Made by a program: the position numbers and the translations under genes
Shown: piece after piece, positions 52,781 to 62,560 of the stretch
How positions within the stretch are numbered: the first letter of the stretch is position 1
Layout of the letters: every line of letters starts with the position of its first letter
The notes under the pieces: generated by a model
The model's input: only the letters and a program-made list of their open reading frames with translations
Told to the model about the DNA's origin: nothing
Database searches by the model: none
NCBI RefSeq assembly: GCF_963666145.1
Contig: NZ_OY762614.1
Location: 2,652,001-2,716,000 of the forward strand
Length of the DNA stretch: 64,000 bases
Reading direction: 5' to 3'
From: an uncultured Desulfobacter sp.
GTDB taxonomy: Bacteria > Desulfobacterota > Desulfobacteria > Desulfobacterales > Desulfobacteraceae

Positions 52781-53944
52781 TCACAGGCCAAGAACTTTTC
52801 GGCAGTATCGCAACTCCCCGGGATCACCGGTATGTTTGCCCGGATCATCCGACAACTTAACCGTGGGCCGGCCGTCCATATCGGCCTCAGGCTGCACCCA
52901 GGATAATTTGATCACGATATTCAAAGGGGCCACCCCCACGTCATTGGTCAAATTCGTTCCGATGCCATAGGAATCCTTGACCTCTCCCCGGCAAAATTCA
53001 TGGATTTTAATGGCCCGGTCCACATCCAGGCCGTCCGAAAACACAATGATCTTGGTCGCCGGATCAATGCCCTTTTCCTTGTAATGCCGGATGATTTCCC
53101 GGGTAAAGAGTTCCGGGTCTCCGGAATCGTGGCGCACACCGGAAAACCGGCTGGCCCTGTCCTGGGAAAATGCCTCTAAAAAATTGTTCGTGGTATAGGT
53201 ATCAGTCAAAGCAATGCCCAGCACATCGGGGTAAACTTTAAGCCAGTCATCCATGGCAGCGGCATTGGCGTCGGTATAATCGGTTAAGGCGCCATGGAAC
53301 ATAATCCATTCATGGGCCAGGGTGCCCACCGGGGCAAGCCCGTAAACTCTGGCAAAATGCACATTGGAGGTGCCTGCCATGCGATGCTGATCCAGGGCCA
53401 GAACATCCTCAAGGAAATGGGCCTGATTGGCAGCGGAAAACCGCCGCCGGGTGCCGAAATCCACAAAGGTCAGGCCGGCATCGGACATCCGTTTCGCTTT
53501 GGTCTGGTTGCGCTCCCGGATGGCCTGTCTGGACAAAATTTCGGGCGCGGTTACCTCAAAAAAAGTCTCGGAGATGATTGCCATCAGCGGCACTTCCCAT
53601 AAAATGGTCCGGCTCCAAATCCCATCCACCCTGACGGAAAGCCTGCTCCCCTGCTGGGAAATTTCCACCTGGTCAGGGTCAAAACGAAATGACGCCAGGT
53701 AATCCAGGTACGTTTGGGTAAAATAGGGACAAGCCTTTTCCAGCCACACCCTTTCTTCACGGGTCAAGTGCAGGCCTGCCATCTGAGCGACCCGCTCTTT
53801 AATCAAGCTGTCAAAGCCTTCAGGGAAAGGGGTTTTCCCCCGGTTGGTCAGTTCATACCGAACCCGGGCTTCAGGATACAGCCGATGCACCGCCTGCTGC
53901 ATGGTGAATTTATACAGATCATTGTCAAGTATCGTCTCAATCAT
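52781..53944 (-). CDS. pncB: Nicotinate phosphoribosyltransferase
   Basis: 387 aa. Converts nicotinate and PRPP to nicotinate mononucleotide in NAD salvage. Starts IETILDNDLYKFTMQQAVHR; other family stretches are RYELTNRGKTPFPEG, FGTRRRFSAANQ, GTSNVHFARVYGLAPVGTLA HEW, GVRHDSGDPELFTREII and IVFSDGLDVDRAI. Full length. Divergent from pncA, the preceding enzyme of the pathway. Confidence 0.96.
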   Translation of the reverse strand: MIETILDNDLYKFTMQQAVHRLYPEARVRYELTNRGKTPFPEGFDSLIKERVAQMAGLHLTREERVWLEKACPYFTQTYLDYLASFRFDPDQVEISQQGSRLSVRVDGIWSRTILWEVPLMAIISETFFEVTAPEILSRQAIRERNQTKAKRMSDAGLTFVDFGTRRRFSAANQAHFLEDVLALDQHRMAGTSNVHFARVYGLAPVGTLAHEWIMFHGALTDYTDANAAAMDDWLKVYPDVLGIALTDTYTTNNFLEAFSQDRASRFSGVRHDSGDPELFTREIIRHYKEKGIDPATKIIVFSDGLDVDRAIKIHEFCRGEVKDSYGIGTNLTNDVGVAPLNIVIKLSWVQPEADMDGRPTVKLSDDPGKHTGDPGELRYCRKVLGL

Positions 53945-54017
53945 GGGCCTAAACTATTTCTAAAAATTGTGTATACAATCAGTCTCGGACCGTCTCTGAT
54001 ATGCCACCCAGATTCGG

Positions 54018-54069
54018 CCAACAACAAAGTTTGAAAGATCTCTGTCGTTTACACAGGCTTTCATATAAA
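54018..54069 (+). repeat. Two-hairpin repeat, copy A (partial)
   Basis: CCAACAACAAAGTTTGAAAG followed by ATCT-CTGT ... ACAG-GCTTTC, then CATATAAAG: the second hairpin and flanks of the repeat. The first hairpin is not clear here. It lies in the pncB/pncA divergent spacer, about 52 nt upstream of the pncA start. Confidence 0.65.
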
Positions 54070-54120
54070 GTACCAAGAGGATTATTTTAGGGTATAATTT
54101 TCAAAAAGGACAGAAACTTT

Positions 54121-54747
54121 ATGCAGATAAATACAAAAATGGAGCATACCGCCGCAATTGTTGTGGATATCCAGCCGGATTTCACCCAGGCCTTGCAGGG
54201 CAGCCTCGCCGTTGAAGGCGCAGACCAAGAATACCTTGACGCAGCAGAGACCGAAACCCGCCGGCTCAAGGCATTGGGTTACCCCATCTATGCCACCCAG
54301 GACTGGCACCCGGCAGACCATATCTCTTTTTTTTCCAACCACGACAATGCCAAGCCCTATGATCTGATCGAAATTGAAGGCCGCAAACAGGTATTATGGC
54401 CCCCACACTGCGTCCAGGAGAGTTCCGGCGCCCAACTGTTGATGGATGAATCCCTTTTTACGGCCATTGTAAAAAAAGGCATGGACCCGGCCTTTGATTC
54501 CTATTCCGGATTTTTTGACGACGGAAAAAAAGCAACCGGCCTGGCGGATATCCTCAAAGACGCAGGCATAAAAAAGCTCATCATTTACGGGCTGGCAACG
54601 GATTATTGCGTCAAGGCAACAGTCATGGATGCTAAAATGCTCGGATTTGATGTGACACTGATCGAAGAGCTGTGCCGGGGGGTTGCACCGGAAACCACAA
54701 CAGCGGCATTGGAAGAGATGAAAGCGGCGGGTGTCGATATCTGCTGA
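54121..54747 (+). CDS. pncA: Nicotinamidase
   Basis: 208 aa. Hydrolyses nicotinamide to nicotinate and ammonia. The catalytic triad is visible: Asp in VVDIQPDF, Lys in the AIVKKGMDPAFDSYSGFFDD stretch and Cys in LATDYCVKATVMDA. The metal-binding QDWHPADHISFF is present. A GGAC lies 10 nt before the ATG. Together with pncB it makes nicotinate mononucleotide from nicotinamide. Confidence 0.96.
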   Translation: MQINTKMEHTAAIVVDIQPDFTQALQGSLAVEGADQEYLDAAETETRRLKALGYPIYATQDWHPADHISFFSNHDNAKPYDLIEIEGRKQVLWPPHCVQESSGAQLLMDESLFTAIVKKGMDPAFDSYSGFFDDGKKATGLADILKDAGIKKLIIYGLATDYCVKATVMDAKMLGFDVTLIEELCRGVAPETTTAALEEMKAAGVDIC

Positions 54748-54761
54748 ACACAAACCAACAA

Positions 54762-54838
54762 CCATGGGCTGACCACCCAGGCTCAGCCCACAATAAAAAT
54801 TGAAAGATCTGAATTGGTTACCCAAACTTTCATTTAAA
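54762..54838 (+). repeat. Two-hairpin repeat, copy B
   Basis: Hairpin 1: TGGGCTG (54765-54771) / CAGCCCA (54784-54790). Hairpin 2: GAAAG (54802-54806) / CTTTC (54827-54831), with inner TTGG/CCAA. It starts 14 nt after the pncA stop and ends 27 nt before the hsdR start. Confidence 0.8.
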
Positions 54839-54865
54839 CTGAGCTTTACGCAAAAGGGTTGGCTG

Positions 54866-57250
54866 ATGAATAAGAAACAACTCTCCGAACGCGATATCTG
54901 TACCAAGTTCATCACCCCGGCTTTGGCCCGGACCGGATGGGATATAGCTACCCAGGTAAGAGAAGAATACCCTTTGACACAAGGGCGTATCATTGTGCGC
55001 GGCAAGCTGCATACCCGTGCCAAAAACAAACGCGCCGACTATGTCCTGTTCTACAAGCCCAACATTCCCATTGCCGTTATCGAAGCCAAGGACAATACCC
55101 ATTCAATGGGTGACGGCATGCAGCAGGCACTTGGCTACGCTGACATGCTGCAGGTACCTTTTGTTTTCAGTTCAAACGGTGAAGGCTTTTTGTTCCACAA
55201 TAAAATTGCCGTGGACGGCATTGTCGAACGTGAACTTACACTGAACGAATTCCCCTCCGTTGAAACCTTGTGGCAATGGTGGGCCCAACACCGAGGGCTG
55301 AACGACGGGCAAAATGCGTTGCTCCAGCAGGATTATTACAGCGATACAAACGGCAAAACGCCCCGCTATTACCAGCTGCTGGCCATCAACAAAACCATCG
55401 AAGCCATCGCCCGGGGCCAAAACCGTATTCTGCTGGTGATGGCAACCGGCACAGGCAAAACCTACACCGCCTTTCAAATCATCTGGCGTTTATGGAAGTC
55501 CAGGGCTAAAAAACGAATCCTCTTTCTTGCCGACCGCAATATCCTGGTTGACCAGACCATGACCAACGATTTCAAACCGTTCGGTCCGGCCATGACCAAA
55601 ATACAGAAGCGCCAGGCCAACAAATCCTATGAGATTTACCTCTCCCTCTACCAGGCGGTTACCGGCAATGAAGAGGAGAAAAACATTTATAAACAGTTCA
55701 GTCCCAATTTTTTTGATCTGATCATCATTGATGAATGCCACCGGGGCAGCGCTGCCGCCGATTCTGCCTGGCGTGAAATCCTCGAATACTTCACATCCGC
55801 CACCCAGATCGGTCTCACGGCCACCCCCAAGGAGACCAAAGCGGTTTCCAACATCGATTACTTCGGCGACCCCATTTACACCTACAGCCTGCGGCAGGGC
55901 ATCAACGACGGATTTCTGGCACCCTACAAAGTTGTGCGCATCGACATAGACAAAGACCTCACCGGATGGCGGCCCGACAAAGGCATGGTCGACAAGTACG
56001 GCAATGAGATAGAGGACCGTATATACAACCAGCAGGATTTTGACAAAACCCTGGTTCTGGAGCCCCGCACCTGGCTGGTGGCCCAAAAGATCACCGAATT
56101 TCTCAAACAGACCGACCGCTTCGACAAATCCATCGTCTTTTGCGAAAACATTGATCATGCCGAGCGTATGCGTGGCGCCCTGGTAAATGAAAACCCGGAT
56201 CTGGCGGCACAGAACAGCAAATACGTCATGCGCATCACCGGCGATAACGAGGAGGGCAAGGCCGAGCTGGACAACTTCATTTTCCCGGAGAGCAGATACC
56301 CGGTCATTGCCACCACGTCCAAGCTGATGACCACAGGTGTCGATGCCCAAACCTGTAAACTCATTGTCCTTGACCAGCGCATTCAGTCCATGACCGAGTT
56401 CAAACAGATCATCGGGCGCGGCACCCGCATCAATGAAGACTACGGCAAATATTATTTCACCATCATGGATTTTAAAAAAGCCACCGAGCTGTTTGCCGAC
56501 CCGGATTTCGACGGTGATCCGGTACAGATCTATAAGCCCAAGGGGGATGAGTCTCCGGTTCCGCCGGATCTCCCGATAGAAGATGAAGGCGGCAGTGACA
56601 TCACCTACCCGGAAACCTCCGACGATCCGGGCTGGACCGGTGTGGCCGACCCGCGCCCTGGAGAAGAGGGAATTGGCGTTCGCCGATACGTTGTGGCGGA
56701 TATAAAGGTTGAGGTGGCTGCCGAACGGGTTCAATACTTTGATGAAAACGGAAAATTGATCACCGAATCCCTCAAGGACTACACCCGAAAGGCATTAAAC
56801 AAAACATACGCATCCCTTGATGATTTCCTTGGCCGATGGCGCGGCAGCGACAAAAAACAGGCCGTTATTGACGAACTGCTGGAACAAGGCGTATTCTTCG
56901 ACGCCCTTGCAGATGAGATCGGCAGACAATCGGGTAAAGCGTTCGATCCCTTTGACCTGGTCTGTCATGTGGCCTGGGATATGCCGCCCCTTACCCGGAA
57001 AGAACGGGCAGACCAGGTAAAGAAACGCAATTACTTTACCCGGTACGGAGAACAGGCGCGACGTGTTCTGGATGCCCTGCTTGACAAATATGCCGATGAA
57101 GGCGTGGCCCAGATTGAAGAGACACAGATTCTCACCATTGCCCCGTTTACCCAATTCGGCACCCCGTTGGAAATCATCCGCCTCTTTGGCGGTCTGGATC
57201 AGTACCGGCAAGCCATTAACGAACTTGAGCAGGCATTATACAGCGCCTGA
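54866..57250 (+). CDS. hsdR: Type I restriction enzyme R subunit
   Basis: 794 aa. Motor and nuclease subunit of a type I restriction-modification complex. The N-terminal nuclease domain has RADYVLFYKPNIPIAVIEAK (Asp...ExK pattern). A Superfamily 2 motor follows with VMATGTGKTYTAFQIIWRL, IIDECHRGSAAAD, GLTATPKETKA and QIIGRGTRI. The C-terminal EcoEI-type domain has TRKALNKTYASLDDFLGRW. Shorter than EcoKI HsdR, fitting the EcoEI (type IB-like) group. The start at MNKKQLSERD has AAGGG upstream. Confidence 0.95.
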   Translation: MNKKQLSERDICTKFITPALARTGWDIATQVREEYPLTQGRIIVRGKLHTRAKNKRADYVLFYKPNIPIAVIEAKDNTHSMGDGMQQALGYADMLQVPFVFSSNGEGFLFHNKIAVDGIVERELTLNEFPSVETLWQWWAQHRGLNDGQNALLQQDYYSDTNGKTPRYYQLLAINKTIEAIARGQNRILLVMATGTGKTYTAFQIIWRLWKSRAKKRILFLADRNILVDQTMTNDFKPFGPAMTKIQKRQANKSYEIYLSLYQAVTGNEEEKNIYKQFSPNFFDLIIIDECHRGSAAADSAWREILEYFTSATQIGLTATPKETKAVSNIDYFGDPIYTYSLRQGINDGFLAPYKVVRIDIDKDLTGWRPDKGMVDKYGNEIEDRIYNQQDFDKTLVLEPRTWLVAQKITEFLKQTDRFDKSIVFCENIDHAERMRGALVNENPDLAAQNSKYVMRITGDNEEGKAELDNFIFPESRYPVIATTSKLMTTGVDAQTCKLIVLDQRIQSMTEFKQIIGRGTRINEDYGKYYFTIMDFKKATELFADPDFDGDPVQIYKPKGDESPVPPDLPIEDEGGSDITYPETSDDPGWTGVADPRPGEEGIGVRRYVVADIKVEVAAERVQYFDENGKLITESLKDYTRKALNKTYASLDDFLGRWRGSDKKQAVIDELLEQGVFFDALADEIGRQSGKAFDPFDLVCHVAWDMPPLTRKERADQVKKRNYFTRYGEQARRVLDALLDKYADEGVAQIEETQILTIAPFTQFGTPLEIIRLFGGLDQYRQAINELEQALYSA

Positions 57251-57252
57251 CA

Positions 57253-57342
57253 GCCATGGGCTGACCTGACCACGCAACGGCCGGACACAGCCCACAACGA
57301 AAGTTGAAAGATCTGTGCAGGTTACACAGACTTTCTTATAAA
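57253..57342 (+). repeat. Two-hairpin repeat, copy C
   Basis: Starts 2 nt after the hsdR stop. Hairpin 1: TGGGCTG (57257-57263) / CAGCCCA (57288-57294). Then ACAACGAAAGTTGAAAG and hairpin 2: GAAAG-AT-CTGTG / CACAG-A-CTTTC (57306-57335). It ends about 20 nt before the hsdM start, inside the hsd operon. Confidence 0.85.
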
Positions 57343-57363
57343 AAAACCGGAGAAACATTACAT

Positions 57364-58830
57364 ATGTCTTTGACAACCCTGGTCAAATCCATCCAGGACA
57401 TCATGCGCAAGGATGTCGGTGTCGATGGAGACGCCCAGCGCATCAGCCAGATGGTCTGGCTGATTTTTTTAAAAATTTTTGATGACAAGGAGCAGGAGTG
57501 GCAGCTCACGGTGCCCCACTACGTATCGCCGCTGCCCAGCCGTTTCCGCTGGGCCAACTGGGCCAAAAACCCGGAAGGAATGACCGGTGAGGAACTGGTT
57601 GATTTTGTAAACAACGATCTTTTTCCGGCACTGAAAAATCTGGCCACCAAAGCCGGTGTCTCCGACCGCGGCAAAGTGGTGGGGTCGGTATTTGAGGACG
57701 CCTACAACTACATGAAGTCCGGCACCCTCCTGCGCCAGGTGATCAACACCATCGAAGAGAATCTGGACCTGAACAGATCCCAGGACCGCCACCTGTTCAA
57801 CGATATCTATGAAAAAATTCTGGCCGACCTGCAATCTGCGGGCAATGCGGGTGAATACTATACCCCCCGGGCCGTTACCCAGTTCATGGTGGATATTCTG
57901 GATCCCCAGCTGGGTGAAACCATCCTGGACCCGGCCTGCGGCACCGGCGGGTTTCTCACCTGCGCCATCAAGCATCTGGAAGGGCAGGTCAAAACCGCCG
58001 ACGACCATAAGCTGCTGCAGCGCGCTATCCGGGGCGTTGAAAAAAAGCCCCTGCCCTACATGCTGGCCATGACCAACATGATTCTGCACGGCATTGATGT
58101 GCCCACCAGCATCCGCCACGACAACACCCTGGCCAGGCAGCTGCAAAGCTACACCCCCAAAGACCGGGTGGACATGGTCATCACCAACCCGCCCTTCGGC
58201 GGCGTGGAAGAGGACGGTATTGAGTCCAATTTCCTGAAAAAATACCAGACCCGGGAAACAGCAGATCTTTTCATGGCCCTGATCATGCACCTGCTCAAAC
58301 ACGGCACCGGCAAGGCTGCCGTCGTGCTGCCGGACGGCTTTCTCTTTGGGGAAGGGGTAAAGACCACCCTCAAACGGGAACTGCTTGAAGGATTCAACCT
58401 GCACACCATTGTGCGTCTGCCCAAAGGGGTGTTCAGTCCCTACACCGGTATTGCCACCAACATCCTCTTCTTTGAAAAAGGCGGACCGACCAAGACGGTA
58501 TGGTTCTTTGAGCACCCCTATCCGAAAGGCTACAAATCCTACTCCCGGTCCAAACCGTTGACCATTGCTGAATTCGATCTTGAAAAAGCGTGGTGGGGCG
58601 GCGCTTCCCGCCGTGGCCGCAAAACCACCGAGCATGCCTGGAAAATCCCGGCCAAGGAGTTGACAACTCGCAACTACAACCTTGATTGCAAAAACCCCTA
58701 CGAAGAAAAAGTCACCCACCGTGCCCCCCGGGAGTTGATGGCCGAATATCAGGAGATCGTGAAAAAACTCAACAAGGCACAGGCTGCATTGAAAACTGAA
58801 TTAATGGCCTGCCTTAAGGGAAACCCATGA
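57364..58830 (+). CDS. hsdM: Type I restriction-modification methyltransferase subunit
   Basis: 488 aa. N6-adenine methyltransferase; two copies with HsdS form the methylase. The N-terminal HsdM-N domain (TTLVKSIQDIMRKDVGVDG) is followed by SAM motif I ILDPACGTGGFLTCAI and the catalytic motif TNPPFGG. A C-terminal helical part follows. GGAG about 9-10 nt before the ATG. It overlaps the next gene by 4 nt. Confidence 0.96.
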   Translation: MSLTTLVKSIQDIMRKDVGVDGDAQRISQMVWLIFLKIFDDKEQEWQLTVPHYVSPLPSRFRWANWAKNPEGMTGEELVDFVNNDLFPALKNLATKAGVSDRGKVVGSVFEDAYNYMKSGTLLRQVINTIEENLDLNRSQDRHLFNDIYEKILADLQSAGNAGEYYTPRAVTQFMVDILDPQLGETILDPACGTGGFLTCAIKHLEGQVKTADDHKLLQRAIRGVEKKPLPYMLAMTNMILHGIDVPTSIRHDNTLARQLQSYTPKDRVDMVITNPPFGGVEEDGIESNFLKKYQTRETADLFMALIMHLLKHGTGKAAVVLPDGFLFGEGVKTTLKRELLEGFNLHTIVRLPKGVFSPYTGIATNILFFEKGGPTKTVWFFEHPYPKGYKSYSRSKPLTIAEFDLEKAWWGGASRRGRKTTEHAWKIPAKELTTRNYNLDCKNPYEEKVTHRAPRELMAEYQEIVKKLNKAQAALKTELMACLKGNP

Positions 58831-59916
58831 ACAATACCCATTTAACAACGGCTGAATACCGCGACTGGATCAAAGAGATCAAACATCGGGTACGGCAGGC
58901 GCAGGTAAAGGCAGCGGTACAGGTCAATACCGCTTTGCTGACCTTTTACTGGGAGCTGGGTACGGATATTGTGGAACGCCAGAAAACGGCCAAGTGGGGC
59001 AGTGGATTTTTGAAACGGCTCAGCGCGGATCTGATGGTGGAATTTCCCGATTTAAAAGGGTTTTCATACAGGAATATAAAATACATAAGAAGCTGGTGTC
59101 TCTTTTATTCAGAAGGGATTGCCAATTGAAAAGCAGGCCGAGCCCCCAATCGCCGGCACAGAAAAAAGGCAACAAGCTGTTGCCCAATTGGTGCAAATCC
59201 CATGGAGCCATAATCTGATCATCATCTCCAAGTGCAAAGAGATCACGGAAGCGCTCTATTATGTTAACAAGACAATGGAGCATAACTGGAGCCGCAATGT
59301 GTTGACGCATCAAATTGAGAGCGGACTGTATCAGCGAGGAGGAAAAGCCGTGACCAATTTTGCAAAGACGCTGCCCGCCCCGCAGTCGGACCTGGCCCGG
59401 GAATTGATTAAAGATCCCTATAATTTCGACTTTTTGGCGCTGACCGAAGACTATAACGAACGGGAACTGGAAAAGGCTTTAACCGACCATATCACCAAAT
59501 TCCTGTTGGAGCTTGGTGCCGGGTTTGCCTATGTGGGCCGTCAAAAAGGGATTCAGGTGGGCAATCGGGAGTTCTTTCTGGACCTGCTGTTTTATCACAC
59601 CAGACTGCATTGTTATGTGGTGATCGAACTGAAGACCGGCGAGTTTGAACCGGAGTATGCGGGAAAGCTAAATTTTTATTTAAAAGCGGTGGATGAACAA
59701 ATCCGCTGTGAGCGGGACGAGCCGACCATCGGCATCCTGCTGTGCAAATCCCGGGACAAGGTGGTGGTGGAATATGCCCTGAGTGATATCCATAAACCCA
59801 TGGGTGTTTCACAATATCAGCTCACCCGGGCGCTGCCGGACAATTTAAAACCGAGCCTGCCCTCCATTGAAGAACTGGAAGCGGCATTCGGCAATTCAGA
59901 GGACGATGATGAATAG
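58827..59916 (+). pseudogene. DUF1016 (YhcG-type) PDDEXK nuclease gene, frameshifted
   Basis: Two frames encode one protein. The first, 58827-59129, is the DUF1016 N-terminal domain (YRDWIKEIKHRVRQAQVKAA ... YRNIKYIRSWCLFYSEGIAN). The second, entered near 59119 in the +1 frame, continues QQAVAQLVQIPWSHNLIII to the end and carries the nuclease core FLDLLFYHTRLHCYVVIELK. Together about 360 residues, the family length. Such nucleases often sit between hsdM and hsdS. One base change near 59115-59130 would restore it; a sequencing error cannot be excluded. Confidence 0.8.
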
Positions 59917-61579
59917 AGAAACCGCCACCCTGCTTGAACAGCACTTTGACACCGCCTTTGCCGCGCCTGACGGTGTTGCCAAATTGCGGGAATTAATCTT
60001 AACTCTTGCCATGCAGGGTGGGTTGGTGGAGCAGGACACCAATGATCCGCCTGCTGGCGAACTTCTGAAAGAGCTCAAAGCAGAAAAACAGAAATTAATT
60101 AAAGAAAAGAACATCAAAAAATCCAATCCCTTGCCAACCATTAATTCAGAGGAAATCCCTTATGCACTGCCGCAGGGGTGGGAGTGGGTGAGGTTAGGAG
60201 AACTGATCGAGCTCATCTCCGGCCAACACCTTACTCCAGATAAGTACAATGAAAACGGAATTGGTCATCCTTACTACACTGGCCCTGCTGATTTTGGAGC
60301 AATGCATCCCCATGCGTCACGATGGACAAACATTGATAGGGCTATGGCTATTAAGGACGACATCCTTCTCACTGTAAAAGGTGCGGGAGTTGGTAAAACA
60401 AATATATTATCAGACGAGACGGCGGCAATCAGCCGCCAGCTTATGGCATTGCGGGTTACCCGAATCAATCGTGACTATATTTTGAGGTTTCTTGATACTA
60501 TTTTCTATGAACTCCAAGCCTTAGCGGTTGGTATAGCTATCCCTGGGATTAGCCGAAATGATGTATTGTTAAGAAAAGTTCCTCTGCCGCCGTTACCAGA
60601 ACAACACCGCATTGTCGCCCGCATCGACCAATTGATGTCACGTTGTGATGAGTTGGAAAAGTTGCACAAGGAGAGGGAGGAGAAGCGGTTGGCTGTCCAC
60701 GCCGCTGCCGTCAGAGGACTGCTCGACGCTTCGGATGACTCGGCCTGGGACTTTATCGAACAGCACTTCAGCGAACTCTACACCGTCAAGGAAAACGTCG
60801 CTGAACTGCGCAAGGCCATCCTCCAGCTCGCTGTCATGGGCCGCCTCGTTCCCCAGGACCCCAATGACCCGCCCGCCGGCGAGCTGCTGAAAGAGATCAA
60901 AGCCGAAAAGCAGCGATTGATCAAAGAAAAAAAAATAAAAAAGTCCAAACCACTGCCTTCCATTAAGCCAGAGGAAGTTCCTTTTAACCAGCCACAAGGG
61001 TGGGCATGGGTAAGGTTGGGTGATGCAATGATAAAAATAACTGACGGAACTCATCACTCACCACCAAATAACGAAACAGGCGATTACTTATACATTTCCG
61101 CTAAAAACATCAAAGAGAATGGGGTCTTTTTGAATAACGTAACCTATGTAACGAAAGAGGTTCACAACGAAATTTTTTCCAGATGCGATCCTGAATTCGG
61201 TAATATTCTGTACATTAAAGACGGCGCAACAACAGGAATTGTTACCATAAATAATTTAACACAACCGTTTTCTATGCTTTCCAGTGTAGCCTTACTCAAA
61301 CAGCCTCAGCAAATGAACAATTATTATCTCTTATTTACTCTCAGATCACCGTTTTTCTATGAAGAAATGCGAGCAGGAATGACTGGGGTAGCCATCACTC
61401 GTGTTACTTTAAAAAAATTACACGATGCTCTTATTCCACTCCCCCCACTTCCCGAACAACAGCGCATTGTCACCCGCATCGACCAGTTGATGGCCTTATG
61501 CGACAGGTTGGAACAGCACATTGACGCAGCCACCGGCAAGCAAACCGAACTTCTCAACGCCGTGATGGCTCAGGTATAG
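59909..61579 (+). CDS. hsdS: Type I restriction-modification specificity subunit
   Basis: 556 aa. Determines the recognition sequence. Two target-recognition domains, each introduced by a similar segment: LPQGWEWVRLGELIELISG near residue 85 and QPQGWAWVRLGDAMIKITDG near 360. Conserved helices repeat as well: DPPAGELLKELKAEKQKLIK and DPPAGELLKEIKAEKQRLIK. Such duplication allows domain exchange. Start MNRETATLL has AGAGGA 5 nt upstream and overlaps the nuclease gene by 8 nt. The stop overlaps the convergent LysR gene by 10 nt. Confidence 0.95.
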   Translation: MNRETATLLEQHFDTAFAAPDGVAKLRELILTLAMQGGLVEQDTNDPPAGELLKELKAEKQKLIKEKNIKKSNPLPTINSEEIPYALPQGWEWVRLGELIELISGQHLTPDKYNENGIGHPYYTGPADFGAMHPHASRWTNIDRAMAIKDDILLTVKGAGVGKTNILSDETAAISRQLMALRVTRINRDYILRFLDTIFYELQALAVGIAIPGISRNDVLLRKVPLPPLPEQHRIVARIDQLMSRCDELEKLHKEREEKRLAVHAAAVRGLLDASDDSAWDFIEQHFSELYTVKENVAELRKAILQLAVMGRLVPQDPNDPPAGELLKEIKAEKQRLIKEKKIKKSKPLPSIKPEEVPFNQPQGWAWVRLGDAMIKITDGTHHSPPNNETGDYLYISAKNIKENGVFLNNVTYVTKEVHNEIFSRCDPEFGNILYIKDGATTGIVTINNLTQPFSMLSSVALLKQPQQMNNYYLLFTLRSPFFYEEMRAGMTGVAITRVTLKKLHDALIPLPPLPEQQRIVTRIDQLMALCDRLEQHIDAATGKQTELLNAVMAQV

Positions 61580-62448
61580 GCCAAAAGATAATCAATAAAC
61601 GCCTGGTTGGCCCGGGACAGATGACGGTTTTCCTTCCAGGCAATATCAAGGTCAAGAAAAAAAGGGGGCGAAAAGGAGACTGCGGCCAGATCTTCATCTG
61701 CGGCAGCCACCATTTTTAAGAAGGTGGAGATCCCCATACCCTTTTTAATCAGGGAGCGAACCAGAGAAAATAGATTGGTTTGAAATACAACCTCCGGGGT
61801 ATATCCGTTTTCTTTGATCAAATCATCCATCAGCTCGCGCATGTAATATCCGGGGGGATACATAATCAGGGGCTGTTGAAAATATTCGTCAATGGTGATG
61901 GATTTTTTGCAGGCAAAGGGGTGATTTGTGTCAACCACGGCCACAACCTCCTCGCGCAAAAACCGCTTGTGGCCGATGCCGTGGGCAATTTTGTACCCGG
62001 CAATCACCCCGATGTCAATTTGTCCATGGGCAATCATCCGGTGAATACTGGCGGCCCCGTCGCCATTCACCGCCACGTTTATTCCCGGATAACGCGCCTT
62101 AAACCCCATAATAATTTTCGGAAAAAAATGGGCGCTCATCATGGGCGGGATGCCGATTTTAACCTCCCCGCTTTCTAATCCCTTAAGCTCGGCCATCTCT
62201 GCTTCTGCCGCTTTGAAATTATCAAGAATCAGGTTGGCGTGGTTCAGCAGGCGCTTTCCCTCCGGGGTTAAGGAGACGGTTTTCTCCTGCCGGTTGAACA
62301 ACGTCAGGCCGATCTCTTCTTCAAGTTTGCGTATGGCGATGCTGACGGCGGGCTGGGCAATGTGCAGCTGTTCCGAAGCCTTGGTGAAGTTCCGGCACTG
62401 GCAGACGGCTTTGAAAATTTGCAGCTGGCGGTCATTCAAGATGCACAA
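61570..62448 (-). CDS. LysR-family transcriptional regulator
   Basis: 292 aa. An N-terminal winged helix-turn-helix (RQLQIFKAVCQCRNFTKASE QLHIAQPAVSIAIRKLEEEI) is followed by a periplasmic-binding-like effector domain (GEVKIGIPPMMSAHFFPKII). Divergent from the MFS gene with a 112-nt spacer, so it probably controls that transporter. The effector is unknown. Confidence 0.93.
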   Translation of the reverse strand: MCILNDRQLQIFKAVCQCRNFTKASEQLHIAQPAVSIAIRKLEEEIGLTLFNRQEKTVSLTPEGKRLLNHANLILDNFKAAEAEMAELKGLESGEVKIGIPPMMSAHFFPKIIMGFKARYPGINVAVNGDGAASIHRMIAHGQIDIGVIAGYKIAHGIGHKRFLREEVVAVVDTNHPFACKKSITIDEYFQQPLIMYPPGYYMRELMDDLIKENGYTPEVVFQTNLFSLVRSLIKKGMGISTFLKMVAAADEDLAAVSFSPPFFLDLDIAWKENRHLSRANQAFIDYLLAYT

Positions 62449-62560
62449 ATAAAATAATTATATGGTTAAAATAAAAACAATATATTTTACTTATGATCCT
62501 GGGGCAAGTATTTTCCTGTCCAGGCATTAGATAGACAACAACAGCCCCAGGGGAGGTAAA

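Noticed and set aside
55490..56734. 414-codon open frame on the minus strand inside hsdR
   Set aside because: It is the antisense shadow of a clearly recognisable hsdR; no start signal and no protein family.
46530..57342. Integron attC sites and gene cassettes
   Set aside because: The repeats follow stop codons and fold into hairpins as attC sites do, but they lack the RYYYAAC/GTTRRRY core ends. The genes between them are ordinary chromosomal genes and an R-M operon, with no integrase in view.
57302..57363. Upstream in-frame extensions of hsdR and hsdM
   Set aside because: The extra N-terminal residues (LKDL...) come from the repeat itself in both genes, and the internal ATGs have ribosome-binding sites and match family starts.
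57469..58719. 416-codon open frame on the minus strand inside hsdM
   Set aside because: Shadow of hsdM, whose motifs are unambiguous.
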